The notes under the pieces are model-generated. The model was not told the origin of the DNA, made no database searches, and worked only from the letters and a program-made list of their open reading frames with translations. This document shows positions 37,536-48,169 of a stretch of 64,000 nt of DNA, in pieces. This DNA comes from Alitta virens (taxonomy: Eukaryota > Annelida > Polychaeta > Phyllodocida > Nereididae), in the NCBI GenBank assembly GCA_932294295.1, contig OW028576.1:42368747-42432746 (forward strand). The letters are read 5' to 3'. The position numbers and the translations under genes were made by a program. Position 1 is the first letter of the stretch. The number at the start of each line of letters is the position of its first letter.

Positions 37536-37880
37536 TGCCATGCATTATGGGTATAAGTAAAGAGTTGCCTTCTTATTCCAATGATATTTTTGCCATGCAT
37601 TATGGGTATAAGTAAAGAGTTGCCTTCTTATTCCAATGATATTTTTGCCATGCATTATGGGTATAAGTAAAGAGTTGCCTTCTTATTCCAATATATTTTG
37701 CCGTGCATTATGGGTATAAGTAAAGAGTTGCCTCTTATTCCAATGATATTTTTGCCATGCATTATGGGTATAAGTAAAGAGTTGCCTTCTTATTCCAATA
37801 TATTTTGCCGTGCATTATGGGTATAAGTAAAGAGTTGCCTCTTATTCCAATGATATTTTTGCCATGCATTATGGGTATAT
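37536..37880. repeat. 55-bp minisatellite, right part
   Basis: Six to seven units of the same 55-bp sequence (some shortened to 52-54 bp), with CCATGCATTATGGGTATAAG as the dominant variant, against CCGTGC in the left part. Confidence 0.95.
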
Positions 37881-38930
37881 GTCACAACAAAGCAGCAGAT
37901 ATTACACAAGGCCACACCTTTTACAATGTATTGGTGAATGTCAGACAAAATAAAAATAAAAATTAGATGGATCTCTATGTCGGCAAAATTTCGAACGTCG
38001 GTCCCTGACCACAGTGTTTAGAGTCAGAAGGCCAGCCATTTTCAAGTTTTAGTTTAATACGTGACAGGCGCATATCCTGTTACAGCGCCATCTGATGGAT
38101 GTCGGCGACAAAAATAAAATATATGTGTGCAAAGTGGTTTTATTTTTTTCGTCGGAGGTTTTCTGACAACGTCGGCGGATCCGTCAACCATAGAATATAA
38201 AAAGTGTGGCCCAATGGAAAATATAGCAAACTAGTTTCACAGAAGTGTTTCTATCACCTACTAAGTTGAGGGTTTGAATTGGTGCGAACCTTTCTGTTCA
38301 TTTTCTGCTGTCCCATGCCAGTTATGAAAAATATGACAGAAATACAGGTTGACATTTTTTATGAATCCTATTATACGTAAACTAGGATAACCCCACTTTG
38401 AGTTGACCGGAATAAAAAGAGATGAAACCAGGGAGCCCACAATCCTGTGCTCCGCCTCTGCTCCTCCCATCAGAATTCCCATTGACTTATCATTGATCGA
38501 GTTTCCTATCAAGGTAAAAACGACCTGGCACCAAAAATCTACTTAAAGTACACACTTAAAATTTACGACAGGCAATTGAAACTAAAATCTCATAAATGCA
38601 TTATTTATGAAAATATCAGCCTCTGACAGCTCAAATTCCGACCTGAATATATGGTTTTTTGCCTTTGCCATGAATTTATGCAAGACATTTAAAAGATAGC
38701 ACATTTTAATTTCCACAACTGAATTCTACATAAATTTAAGTTTTATAATGAGTTTTCAAATTTTTTTTGGCCCACATAATCAAGAAAAAATTGACAAAAT
38801 TGTATATAATATTAATTAGTGTTCACCGATAGCCCAAATTTGAGCTCAAATTCTGACAAAATAATTGACATAGAACCAAGATTTTCCGAAATATGTTTGA
38901 GAAGATCCTTTTCTGTTAGTACGTGGCTGT
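37881..38930. other. Gene-free stretch
   Basis: No supported gene downstream (in minus-strand terms) of the lectin-like gene. A few low-complexity tracts only. Confidence 0.5.
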
Positions 38931-38933
38931 GTA

Positions 38934-39290
38934 AATATTTTGAACACATTAAAACAATTAAGAATGCACACGAAAGATGAACAATTTTATTGTCAAAATG
39001 TACAGGTGGCCTATGTTTTACAAGAATATCTAGGATAGTTAGTCTGATAATGCTCAACAAACATTTAATCTTGTTTCCTAATTATATTATTACACTCAGG
39101 CATATAATATAAAACCAGCCTTCAGTTTTCATATTCACAAAGGAATTCATATTTGCTGTCACATGGTACATCTCCCCATGTCCCGTTGTAAACTCTGACA
39201 CAATTCTCAATTCTCATCTTTGCTGGAAATGGATTTGGATTTTCGTCATCCATCCATGGCGTATAATTACCAACAACTTGTCCGCTATGT
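38934..39290 (-). pseudogene. Partial tandem copy of the C-type lectin last exon
   Basis: A 357-bp unit that duplicates 39291-39647 with only a few differences. It holds the lectin C-terminal half (SGQVVGNYTPWMDD… to CEYEN-stop at 39122) and the start of the 3' UTR. Upstream, its frame runs into the 3' UTR of the first copy, so it lacks the first half of the lectin domain and a splice acceptor. It is a fragment, not a gene. Confidence 0.9.
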
Positions 39291-39478
39291 TGTATTTTGA
39301 ACACATTAAAACAATTAAGAATGTACACGAAAGATGAACAATTTTATTGTCAAAATGTACAGGTGGCCTATGTTTTACAAGAATATCTAGGATAGTTAGT
39401 CTGATAATGCTCAACAAACATTTAATCTTGTTTCCTAATTGTATTATTACACTCAGGCATATAATATAAAACCAGCCT

Positions 39479-40928
39479 TCAGTTTTCATATTCACAAAGG
39501 AATTCATATTTGCTGTCACATGGTACATCTCCCCATGTCCCGTTGTAAACTCTGACACAATTCTCAATTCTCATCTTTGCTGGAAATGGATTTGGATTTT
39601 CGTCATCCATCCATGGCGTATAATTACCAACAACTTGTCCGCTATGTTCCCACACAAATCTTCCCTCAACTTCAATGTCATTGAGTCCGATGAAAAACTT
39701 ATTTTGAAAAATCTGAGAGTGAATTGCATCATACTCCTCCTTCGTTTCAAATGCTGCGAGGTGTCCACCAGCTTCGTGACAAAAAGTATGTGCTACGTCC
39801 CACTTTAGTGTTTTATTCCACCCATCATAAGTCCCATAGACAGATCTAATTGCTTTTGGTGAAGGACCTGAAAGAAAATATACAGTACTACCACAGGTGT
39901 TCGCTGATGATTTACAATACAACATTAAGTCTTGTGAAGTGTGCTACTTTTCTTTTTTTTTAATCATTTTATTCTGTTGATGACTTACAATATTACATAA
40001 AATCTTGTGATATGCACTACTTTTTTTTATTTTTATCATTTTACCCATTGATGACTTACAATATTACAATAAGTCTTGTGAAGTGCGCTAGTATTTTCTT
40101 TTTTCATCATTTTATCCCATTGATGACTTACAATATTACATTAAGTCTTGTATTGTGCGCTACTGTTTTTTTCATTTTTTTTTCCCATCATTTTACCCAT
40201 TGATGACTTACAATATTACAATAAGTCTTGTGAAGTGCGCTAGTATTTTCTTTTTTCATCATTTTATCCCATTGATGACTTACAATATTACAGTAAGTCT
40301 TGTGAACTGCGCTAGTTTCTTTTTTTTTAAATAATTTTATTCCATTGATGACTTACTATATTACAATAAGTCTTGTGAAGTGTGCTACTTTCTTAATATT
40401 TTATCATTTTACTCTGCGCATAACTACTGATAATAAATGTTCAGATTTGTTACAAGCTACAATTAACCTAACCACTATTCAAAGCTCCGCTGCCTATATC
40501 TATATTATAAACCACACAATCTACTAGGTGGTCGCAATACCCCAGGCCATACTATGGCCAAGACCTCAAGAAAAAAAAGGAAAAATAAAGAAAGAAGGAC
40601 ACTAACCTATCCTCCCATACCAATCTCCATTAAAGTCTCTAACTCTTATTTCGTGCACACCGTTGAAATAAATAGAGCACTGCAAACAGTGAGTTCCATT
40701 GAATCCAACCAGCATGATGTCAACATAAGCAGCAGTTATTAAACAAGAGACTGCATTATATTGAGTCTTTGAATTGGTGACAAATTTGCACCCGGTCCAT
40801 CCAAATATGTCTATTGTTGTCTGGTTTACAATTTTACCAAATAAATATCCGCGATTGAATGGTTTAGTAAATGGCAGATTAAAAATGGTAAAGTACAAAA
40901 TTACTACCGCTGGCTTTAAAATAAACAT
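39479..40928 (-). CDS. Secreted C-type-lectin-like protein, two exons
   Basis: Exons 40928-40607 and 39867-39479 join in phase 1 (GGT codon for Gly) to give about 236 residues. The N-terminus (MFILKPAVVILYFTIFNLPF) looks like a signal peptide. Next is a Cys-containing segment (residues about 45-90: CKFVTNSKTQYNAVSCL … CLQC) that resembles a PAN/apple-type module. The second exon has the lectin fold landmarks: WDVAHTFCHEAGGHLAAF, then FFIGLNDIEVEGRFVW, then ENCVRVYNGTWGDVPCDSKY and FLCEYEN-stop. The usual Ca/sugar EPN or QPD motif is not seen; DDENPNP lies in that place, so carbohydrate binding is uncertain. Several N-glycosylation sites (NQT, NGT, NKT). It lies within the zinc-finger exon cluster on the same strand. 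Its intron holds a 72-bp minisatellite. Confidence 0.82.
39895..40410. repeat. 72-bp minisatellite in the lectin intron
   Basis: About seven units with TTGATGACTTACAATATTAC, AAGTCTTGTGAAGTGCGCTA and a poly-T tract of variable length; copies start near 39981, 40052, 40124, 40204, 40277 and 40348. It fills most of the single intron of the lectin-like gene. Confidence 0.93.
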
Positions 40929-40929
40929 G

Positions 40930-41960
40930 ATTGCAATATATTCAATTATCCAGATGTTGTGTGAATCTTTCTATAGTGTCAAAATATATTTTCTATGATC
41001 TATCAGAAATTATCCAAAATCAATCAACAGTCCTATTGCGTTTCAATATATCTAAACACTGACTTGTTGGTTTATACCAAAAAATACTAATCTCTCATGA
41101 GTCCAAAACTTAAAAAAAAAAAGAGGTATAATTCTATGATGTACTGAAGATTATCCACAAACTGAATAGTACTAATGTGTATCTGCCACTGACTTGCCGG
41201 CCTTTACCAAAATATGCAAAATCCAATGAATCCAAAATTTTCCAAAAACATTCAATGATGGATTAAAGGTTATCCCAATTGAATTCCACAGTTGTGCGCT
41301 GACTTGTGCCTCTACTATGTGTTGTGTTGGAATATGCCAAAATCAAAACAACGCCGGCTTAAATAATGTATGTATTTCCACGTAAGTCATCGTCGAATAT
41401 GTAATGAGACCTCCAAGAAGACCGGCTTTGAAACTACCTTTGTTAAATATAATCAAAAGAAAAGTATTCTGTACCATATTGGTTTCCGTTTCTTACATAC
41501 ATTAAGCACTGTAAAACATGTCACTGTAACACTACAGTGCAATTTGCTCACAAATAAGATACTGTAAATTTTACAGTATGACATTACTGTATAAGACATC
41601 CATGACGACTGTTGTAATAAAAAAAATACTTACGATCATATAATTAATATTTGGTGAATGACATCAACTTCCCATAAAGCTTTAAAAAAGGCAATGTTGT
41701 TATATATTACACAACCAAAGTCCAACCACTAAAACTTATGACAGCTATAACTGCTTAATTTGTCCCCTAATTATTTTCTTGCTTATGCAAATTAAAGGCA
41801 GGTTATTCTGGGCACATGAATGTTCACACTTAGTTGAGTGCACTACCTTCTTAGCATTGTATTAATCATGCAACTCAGTAATTAAATTTTTCCTGGCTGG
41901 CGACTGTTAGTGACACTTCAAATTAAGAACACCTTGCCATGCACCAAATTATGGACCTTA
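40930..41960. other. Upstream region of the lectin-like gene
   Basis: No supported exon. Three loosely similar segments (near 41000, 41120 and 41220) share a TATCCAAA/CTGACTTG pattern and may be an old local repeat of about 100 bp. The promoter of the lectin gene should lie here. Confidence 0.4.
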
Positions 41961-41967
41961 ATGAATT

Positions 41968-42276
41968 TGGAAAAAGTGCAGTATAGCGGACCTAGATTTA
42001 TCAGCATATTTAACGAGCCTCTTTGCCAGGCCTATGACGTAAAAGTGCTTGAAATCAATTTATGACGTCACAAACTAATGTAGTTATGACAGCAGTTTTC
42101 ATATTCACTGTAAAGACAGAGTTTATTTTTGCTTTTTCTAGGGGGCTACTGCCCCCAAACCCCCGCTATTCTACACCAAATGTTATTTTAGTTGTGCTAG
42201 AACTTCAAACTTTTCATTTTTAATAGACGCCAAATATGGGCATAGATTTGAGTCCACTTTACTGCACTAAACCCAT
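41968..42276. mobile_element. MITE family M1, copy 1
   Basis: Left end GGAAAAAGTGCAGTATAGCG; right end ACTGCACTAAACCC. The internal segment has CTCTTTGCCAGGCCTATGAC and ACAAACTAATGTAGTTATGA, shared with the copies at 45764 and 57836. Its flanks do not match well, unlike those of the other two copies. Confidence 0.8.
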
Positions 42277-42279
42277 AAA

Positions 42280-43278
42280 CTAGTTTGCCATTGTATTTAA
42301 ACTCATTATTAAGACCACCTAGCCACATTTTACACCAACGGTAGTCTTGATGACAAGGTTCAACTGCATATTAGTTGATTATTAGGTACCCAGAAATGGA
42401 CTGGCAACAAACAATATTTAACCGTGAATGAATTGAAAGTCTATTGCTGCGAAAATTTTCAGTACTTTACTGGTAAAACTACAGCATTGTTTTACAGTGT
42501 AAACCCCCCCCCCCCCCCATCACTGATTTTACAAAGTTACAATAACACAGAACTTCGTAACTTTAATAAATGGGGTTTTCAATACAGGACACGACGATTT
42601 ACAGTTTTTGCTCTACATGAATTTTTCATGAACTTTCACGTTCCACATAAACAATGAATGGCAAAAGTCATAACTGTCTCATGTTCACGCTTCATTTACT
42701 AAACTAACGGTTCAATAAATTCAAATAGTCTGTCGACAACAATGCAGAAAAGTTCACTGTGTCCTTTCACCTTGGTTACAACTTGAAGTTGTCTGCACAA
42801 GATTTCAAATTGGCATTACTAGGTACACCATGTCCACCTGTAGGTGAGAAAGTTCAACACGCACTGATTAAACGAAGATAGTCAAGCCTTGTTCTGTCAC
42901 CATTACATTTGCATGGTCCAATGGCCTAGTGGTCAGTAATGATCCAGGTCACAAAAGCATTGTTTAAACTCTACAATCGGAAAGTGCCAAAATTTGTCAC
43001 AGATTATATATCTCACACCGTTCGACATTTTGTGATTTTGTTCGACACATTTCACAAAAAAAAAATCACAAGTAACTTCTCCTTGCTTAAATGTGATCAG
43101 AGATAGGGCTTAAAAAAGGTATTAAAACAAAGTCATACATATGCAATTAAACAAAATCAATATGTATGTATTCTGATATTTTATCAGGTTATCTTTTTTT
43201 TCTTTTATGGAACTGGCATCATTCTCCCATTCCATTGAATAGATTTTAAACATTGCGAACTGCACGACTGACTTTCAA
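42280..43278. other. Gene-free stretch
   Basis: No supported gene. A C15 run at 42505-42519. A short tRNA-like fragment (TGGCCTAGTGGTCAGTAATG) near 42921 looks like a SINE remnant. Confidence 0.45.
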
Positions 43279-43490
43279 TCAGGGGTGGAACCCGCAGATT
43301 TTGGAATGCTTGTATAAGGTGGCTTGAACATGAAATTGCAGTCCACATTTGCTACATTGATATTGCTTTGTTTCGCTGTGAATCTTGAGATGCTCACACA
43401 AGTAGTCTACCTTTTCGCTTTGAAATCTTTTGAGCAACTTGTCATCGTTATGCGTTTCCACGTTCCGATTGAGTTGATGTCTGTTCATGA
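43279..43490 (-). pseudogene. Broken zinc-finger exon remnant (cassette B)
   Basis: The minus-strand frame carries one good finger (CSKCGLQFHVQATLYKHSKI, then a Cys) preceded by a finger-like stretch that keeps HLKIH but has lost the Cys pair. There is no credible acceptor with a pyrimidine tract. The hAT-type MITE lies directly upstream. It is probably the 3' part of a former cassette whose 5' part is the finger at 43.9-44.0 kb. Confidence 0.55.
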
Positions 43491-43494
43491 ATGA

Positions 43495-43873
43495 TAGGGC
43501 TGTACACCGGTTCTCGATATACCGTTTGTACCAGTACAATGTTAACGATAGGGGTATTGATAACCGTTATGTAATAATAATGATGCAATTAAACGGTATG
43601 CAGATCGGCGATTTTGAGCAAATAGGACACCTGCTACCCAGATGTTCTGGTGCTTTTAAAGAAAAAATATCAGCCACTTTAATTCTAATGACATTAAACA
43701 ACAGTCTGGATTATTCCATAAATATTTATTCATTACATTTCATTGTGGATTGTCAGTGTTGTAGGCTTTTTTCATTGATATTGCTTAACAATACGTATCA
43801 TGATATGTATCGTATCGGTTTTACTGTAACGTGATACGTATCGTATCATTATAAAGATAAAGGTGTACAGCCC
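43495..43873. mobile_element. hAT-type MITE family M2, copy 1
   Basis: Terminal inverted repeats TAGGGCTGTACACC at the left and GGTGTACAGCCC at the right. The 8-bp sequence ATGAATGA flanks both sides, the size typical of hAT insertions. Internal blocks are rich in GATACGTATCGTATC-like palindromic sequence. No coding capacity. It splits a zinc-finger coding segment. Confidence 0.9.
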
Positions 43874-43875
43874 AA

Positions 43876-44030
43876 ATGAATGACTTCTTGCATATTGCAC
43901 ATAATTAAATGCCTCTTATCCATGTTGTGGTACGTTTTGATATGCTTCGTGAGATTGTACGATATGTCGAATGTCTGTCCACAGATAACGCATTCATAGA
44001 GAGGAGTCTCATCACTTTCCGCAATGGCCG
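43876..44030 (-). pseudogene. Zinc-finger exon cut by a MITE (cassette C)
   Basis: A possible acceptor (GTATCAG) at 44031-44037 gives phase 1 entry like the intact cassettes, followed by one C2H2 finger (CVICGQTFDISYNLTKHIKT, then a His). A second Cys-containing stretch (KRHLIMCNMQE) is cut by the MITE after VIH; the frame then runs to a stop inside the MITE. The acceptor lacks a clear pyrimidine tract, so the exon may already have been inactive when hit. Confidence 0.55.
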
Positions 44031-44162
44031 CTGATACAATTTCTGGTATAATTCTTAACATTGTACCATGGATTGATATTACGTTATGAGTTGTTACACC
44101 TTGAATTTGGACAACAAAGTTTATTCATAAACGGAACTGGACTACTCCATCCTCCAGTTGGT

Positions 44163-44322
44163 GGTGGTGGATTAGGGCTTTACGTCCTGTATTTCTGCAC
44201 CTGTTGGGCTAATTAGGACAGGTAGGGACCATGGCAATGAGACGAAGGATGAAACAGCCATCCAACTTAGGCTGAACCGGGAATTGAACCCGGGACCCAG
44301 TGGTTGGAAGGCCCCCACCCAT
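44163..44322 (-). mobile_element. tRNA-derived SINE, family 1, copy E
   Basis: Reverse complement of the family 1 consensus, ending at the left with ATTAGGGCTTTACGTCCTG. The head is shortened around GGCCCCCACCC. Target duplication CCATCCTCCAGTT on both sides (44148 and 44323). Confidence 0.9.
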
Positions 44323-44819
44323 CCATCCTCCAGTTCACTCATCTTGTCTCCTCATCACTAGCCCCTTGGGGGCTGCTGTATAGAAAACTTGCAGCTGGAA
44401 TGCAATTTAATGTACACTCGCAATCAGCAAAATGTACTGCAATCAGTGAAACTGAACCTTCCACAATACAAATATTAGTTTGTATACATTTCGTGTAACA
44501 AGGTGTTCACTTTATTAGCAATGTAATAATACCACAAGAATCCACAAATAGCAAGTTTAAATACTTTTTTGAGGTTGGCAAATTATGTCAATCAAGGTTT
44601 TCAATCTTTTATTACTAAACTGAGTCCCGGTGGATTTCACAATTACGCCCCTTGGCAGGCAAAGATTGACTCTTTCTTTAAAATTCTCTGGAGAGCATTC
44701 AACTTTCAACACTGGGTTAATCGCAACGGCTTAAGAGCTCACACCAGTGCCATCAGTCCCATGACTGTGGGTTGCCAATGCCAAATTCCCATTGCACCTG
44801 GGTGGCGTGAGGCAATGGT

Positions 44820-44925
44820 TGAAGAGGATCTGCCCAACTCCTCGATGCCATGGTGGGGGTTCCAACCTAGAACCTTGCGGATAGTATGCGAACACCTTAA
44901 CCACTAGACCACAACATCCAAGTGG
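44820..44925 (-). mobile_element. tRNA-like SINE fragment
   Basis: GAGGATCTGCCCAACTCCTC … GGTGGGGGTTCCAACCTAGAA … CCTTAACCACTAGACCACA reads on the minus strand as an A box (TGTGGTCTAGTGGTTAAGG) and B box (GGTTGGAACCCC). It is related to the head segment at 15050-15110. Confidence 0.6.
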
Positions 44926-44947
44926 GACACTATATTAATATTGTTTA

Positions 44948-45245
44948 AGGTAAAGAGCGCTGTGGCCTAATGGTTAGAGCACTGGCCTGCTAAACCACTG
45001 GCACTCAGGTAGGTTCAAATCCCACTCCGGCTCTCAACTGTAATACCAAACTCTGCTGCCAAAAACCAAAACCAAACTCTGATACCAAACTCTGCCAAAC
45101 TCTGATACCAAGATAGCTCAAGATACCAAAACAGAATGACCCTTGATTCTACACTCAATGCCAAGTGCCGGTGAGCAGAATCCAATTCTGAAACAGGCGC
45201 TATACAAATACATAGTAATTATTATTAATTATTATTATTTAATAG
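44948..45245 (+). mobile_element. tRNA-derived SINE, family 4
   Basis: The head GCGCTGTGGCCTAATGGTTA contains an A box; GGTAGGTTCAAATCCCACTC contains a B box. The body has an internal CCAAACTCTG duplication, and the tail is GCGCTATACAAATACATAG followed by (ATT)n. A head-body-tail order like this is typical of tRNA-derived SINEs. Confidence 0.82.
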
Positions 45246-45756
45246 GTAAAAAGGAGAAAGGTAAGTTGACAATTGTTATGTTTCACGCATTTATTGACAG
45301 TCCAATACATACCTGATATATAATAATTACAAAACAAACATTTTCTAAAAAAGATCCTTATCCCCAGACAATACAAGTAAAACATACTTTAACATACATG
45401 ACAATTAAATTAACTAAATTTTCTAGATCCATAACAGTCCAAAGACAACGTTACTGTCTTCTTATTCATCCTAACTAAAAAAACCTTATCAGGTTTCAAA
45501 ACTTTATATTCATTTAAAAGCTTTTGTCGTTGAATATCTAACAATTTTTAATAATTCGCTAAACAAAAGTCATATTTGTGCAATGGGCTTGATAATGTAA
45601 AACAATTTTTTTAAATAATCTAGGTCTAATTATAAGAATTTAGAAGAAAATATGCAATAAAAATAAGATAATCCCATTCTTCTATCATTCCTTCAAGTTA
45701 ATTTTTTTTCACATAGTACATCCTTTATCACAATGATTTATCATTGCGCAAATTTA
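45246..45756. other. Gene-free stretch
   Basis: AT-rich, no supported gene. The segment near 45356-45420 (TTATCCCCAGACAATACAA…ACATACATGACAATTAAATT) reappears near 48730-48835. Confidence 0.5.
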
Positions 45757-45763
45757 AATTTAA

Positions 45764-46092
45764 TCGGGTTTAGTGCAGTATAGCGGACCCAAATGTATGC
45801 CCTAATTTGACGTCCATTTAAAATTAAATTTTATAAAATAATTCACAAGTTTGAAGTTCTAGCACAATTAAAATAACATTTGGTGTAGAATAGCGGGGGT
45901 CTGGGGGCAGTAGCCCCCATGAAAAAGCAAAAAATAAACTCTGTCTCTACCGTGAATATGAAAACCGCCGTCATAACTACATTAGTTTGTGACATCATAC
46001 ATTGATTTCAAGGATTTTTACATCATAGGCATGACAATGAGGCTCGTTAAATATGGTCATAAATCTGGGTCCGCTATACTGCACTTTTTCCA
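45764..46092. mobile_element. MITE family M1, copy 2
   Basis: Ends GGGTTTAGTGCAGTATAGCG and TATACTGCACTTTTTCC, with inverted cores GTGCAGTATAGCGGACCC / GGGTCCGCTATACTGCAC. The 8-bp ATTTAATC occurs immediately outside both ends. Non-coding. Confidence 0.92.
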
Positions 46093-46099
46093 TTTAATC

Positions 46100-46640
46100 A
46101 TCTACATTTTAACCTTTATTATTAAATGACATCCTAGTCTTCGAGGAGAGTGAACTTTTGAATGTCCCTATCACGCTCAATTAAGTTTAATTCATTCCAA
46201 TCCTTGAAAACCCAAATCTTACAATCCATCCTAAAAACAGTAATCTGATCACCATCATAATTAACATGCCATAAAAAAATCTTTAAAATTATATGATAAT
46301 TTTTTCGAGTCAATCGCGCTTTAAAATTCACAATGTAAACTACTTATCTACAGCGAGACATACCTCATCATTTTCACCAACAATATCCTTAATCAGTACA
46401 ACTAATATTGCCTTTTCATTTCGAAGTATCGATTATATCTTGAAGTTCACCCCAATTAGCCATAATGGCATCAACAATATTTTCCAACAATGATAACATC
46501 GCGTTATAGAACATATAGAAAATTTGGTGGGATTAATGTAGCCCAATTAGATAAATAAAATATTATTATTATCATTCTATATCAAGCCTCTAATCTCTCA
46601 TTCCCAGATAGCATTCCAAATTGGGCCAACGTCGATACGA
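46100..46640. other. Gene-free stretch
   Basis: A 65-codon minus-strand frame at 46134-46331 is protein-like in composition but has no motif and no splice context, so I leave it uncalled. Confidence 0.4.
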
Positions 46641-46647
46641 TTTGGAA

Positions 46648-47018
46648 CTAGGGCTGTACACCGGTTCTCGATATACCATTTGTACCGGTACAAGGATAAC
46701 ATTGATAACCATTCTGTAATAATAACGATACATTAAACGATATGCAGAGCGGCGTTTTTTTAGCTAATAAAACACCTAATACCCAGATGTTCCAGTGATT
46801 TTGAAGCCCACTTTCATTGCAACAACATTAAACAACATTCTGGAATTATTCCATAAAGTTTGTTTAGTATATTTCATTGTTAATTGTCAATATTGCAGGC
46901 TTTGTTCATTCTCCTATTGATATAGCTGAACGATACATATCATGATACGTATCATACCGGTTTTACTGTATCGTGATACGTATCGTATCGTATTAAAGAT
47001 AAAGGTGTACAGCCCTAT
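46648..47018. mobile_element. hAT-type MITE family M2, copy 2
   Basis: Ends TAGGGCTGTACACC and GGTGTACAGCCCT. The 8-bp ATTTGGAA is duplicated at both sides. The internal sequence matches copy 1 throughout, with the same ACGTATCGTATC-type palindromes. Confidence 0.92.
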
Positions 47019-47019
47019 T

Positions 47020-47900
47020 TGGAATGCTATGGGTTCCCATACTATTCTAATAATTTTGGTAAACATCTATAATTAATATTCTGTGTGCATAATAAAGAGC
47101 ATTAAGCAGGATAAGACCCATGGATCACAATATGTCAAGAATCACATTTACTTAATTGAATTATTTCAGCTAAGTTGGCAAGATTGTGCGTACATCATGT
47201 GTATATGATTGCTTACTTACTCCAGTGACGCAATTTCTCCCTAATTGTTGATCATGAAAAGCCATAGCAAAAATTACTTAGCAAAATCTGCCAGCAATTA
47301 AACTGCCTAGCGGCTGCAAAACCTCAATATTCCCAAAATTTGAAATAGAGTTTATTTCAACTTAACAGAAAACATCCAGCAAACTAATTATGTTGTGATT
47401 GGCACACTTAAGGATAATCTTATTAATATCTGATTTGATAAATATATGAATAGATAACATAGTTTGTTTCTATATTTCTGGATTTACATGTTTTCATGAT
47501 AAGTTCATATTTCAAAACTCTTAGCCAAATATGGCATGGAATCAGATTTATCAAATTCCATTTTCAATATGGAAGCATTTCTAGCTGGGACTTAATAACA
47601 TTCTAAACAATCTATTTATGATCCAAATGCACACATTCGTAGTTTCATATCAGCGGGTTGTGCTTAAGCGTAAGCATGCTACATGGCCATATGGGCCTCG
47701 TGCGTTTTCCATGAGAAGATAAACACATGGTTTTTAGCTAATTATAATGAGGCAAAAACCATGCGTTTTCCATGCAATGAAAACGCACGTGGCACAACTG
47801 GACATGCAGATCAGTTATTAGCATAAATATCTCTACATAAATAATTAAGATTGTCTTGCATCAGATCATTAGAAAAATGTCAATCTTGTACATTATCATG
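47020..47900. other. Gene-free stretch
   Basis: No supported exon. A short imperfect repeat of CATGCGTTTTCCATG-like sequence lies near 47700-47790. Confidence 0.45.
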
Positions 47901-47903
47901 GCA

Positions 47904-48169
47904 CTACTCAGTCCATGGTATATCGCTGTGTAATTTCATCCAGTGAACTTTGTAATTGTACTTTCGGTTGAATTCTCTTTGGCATATTGCGCATTTATAA
48001 GGTTTTTCTCCAGTGTGCGTCAAATAATGACGCGTCAAATCCGTTTTCGAGTTGCATTTCAACTGACACAGGTCGCAATTGTACGTTCTTCCCTTCTCCG
48101 AAGCGCTCAGTAGTTGCTGGGCCATAATTTCTTGCTGACGTTTCAGGACGGCCAGAAATTCTTCGTTGA
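47904..48169 (-). CDS. Terminal exon with paired C2H2 zinc fingers (cassette D)
   Basis: Acceptor TTCTTTTTATACAG, then TC completing a split codon (phase 1), then an exon of 88 codons including the stop. A Glu/Gln-rich lead (AVLKRQQEIMAQQLL) precedes finger 1 (CDLCQLKCNSKTDLTRHYLT), the linker TGEKP, and finger 2 (CAICQREFNRKYNYKVHWMK, then a His) and it ends DIPWTE. An internal ATG at 48123 exists but lies downstream of a good acceptor in the same frame, so it is not needed as a start. Proposed alternative 3' exon of the zinc-finger gene. Confidence 0.85.

Noticed and set aside
34910..37880. CRISPR-like repeat array
   Set aside because: Repeats are contiguous tandem units without unique spacers, in eukaryotic DNA; this is a minisatellite. 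The same applies to the 32-bp and 72-bp arrays.
38934..39328. Second lectin gene
   Set aside because: Only the second half of the domain is present, joined to 3' UTR sequence, with no acceptor; it is a tandem fragment.
44569..44907. 112-codon open frame on the plus strand
   Set aside because: Its second half runs through a tRNA-like SINE fragment and the first half has no family feature.
46134..46331. 65-codon minus-strand frame
   Set aside because: Ordinary composition but no motif, no splice context, and AT-rich surroundings.
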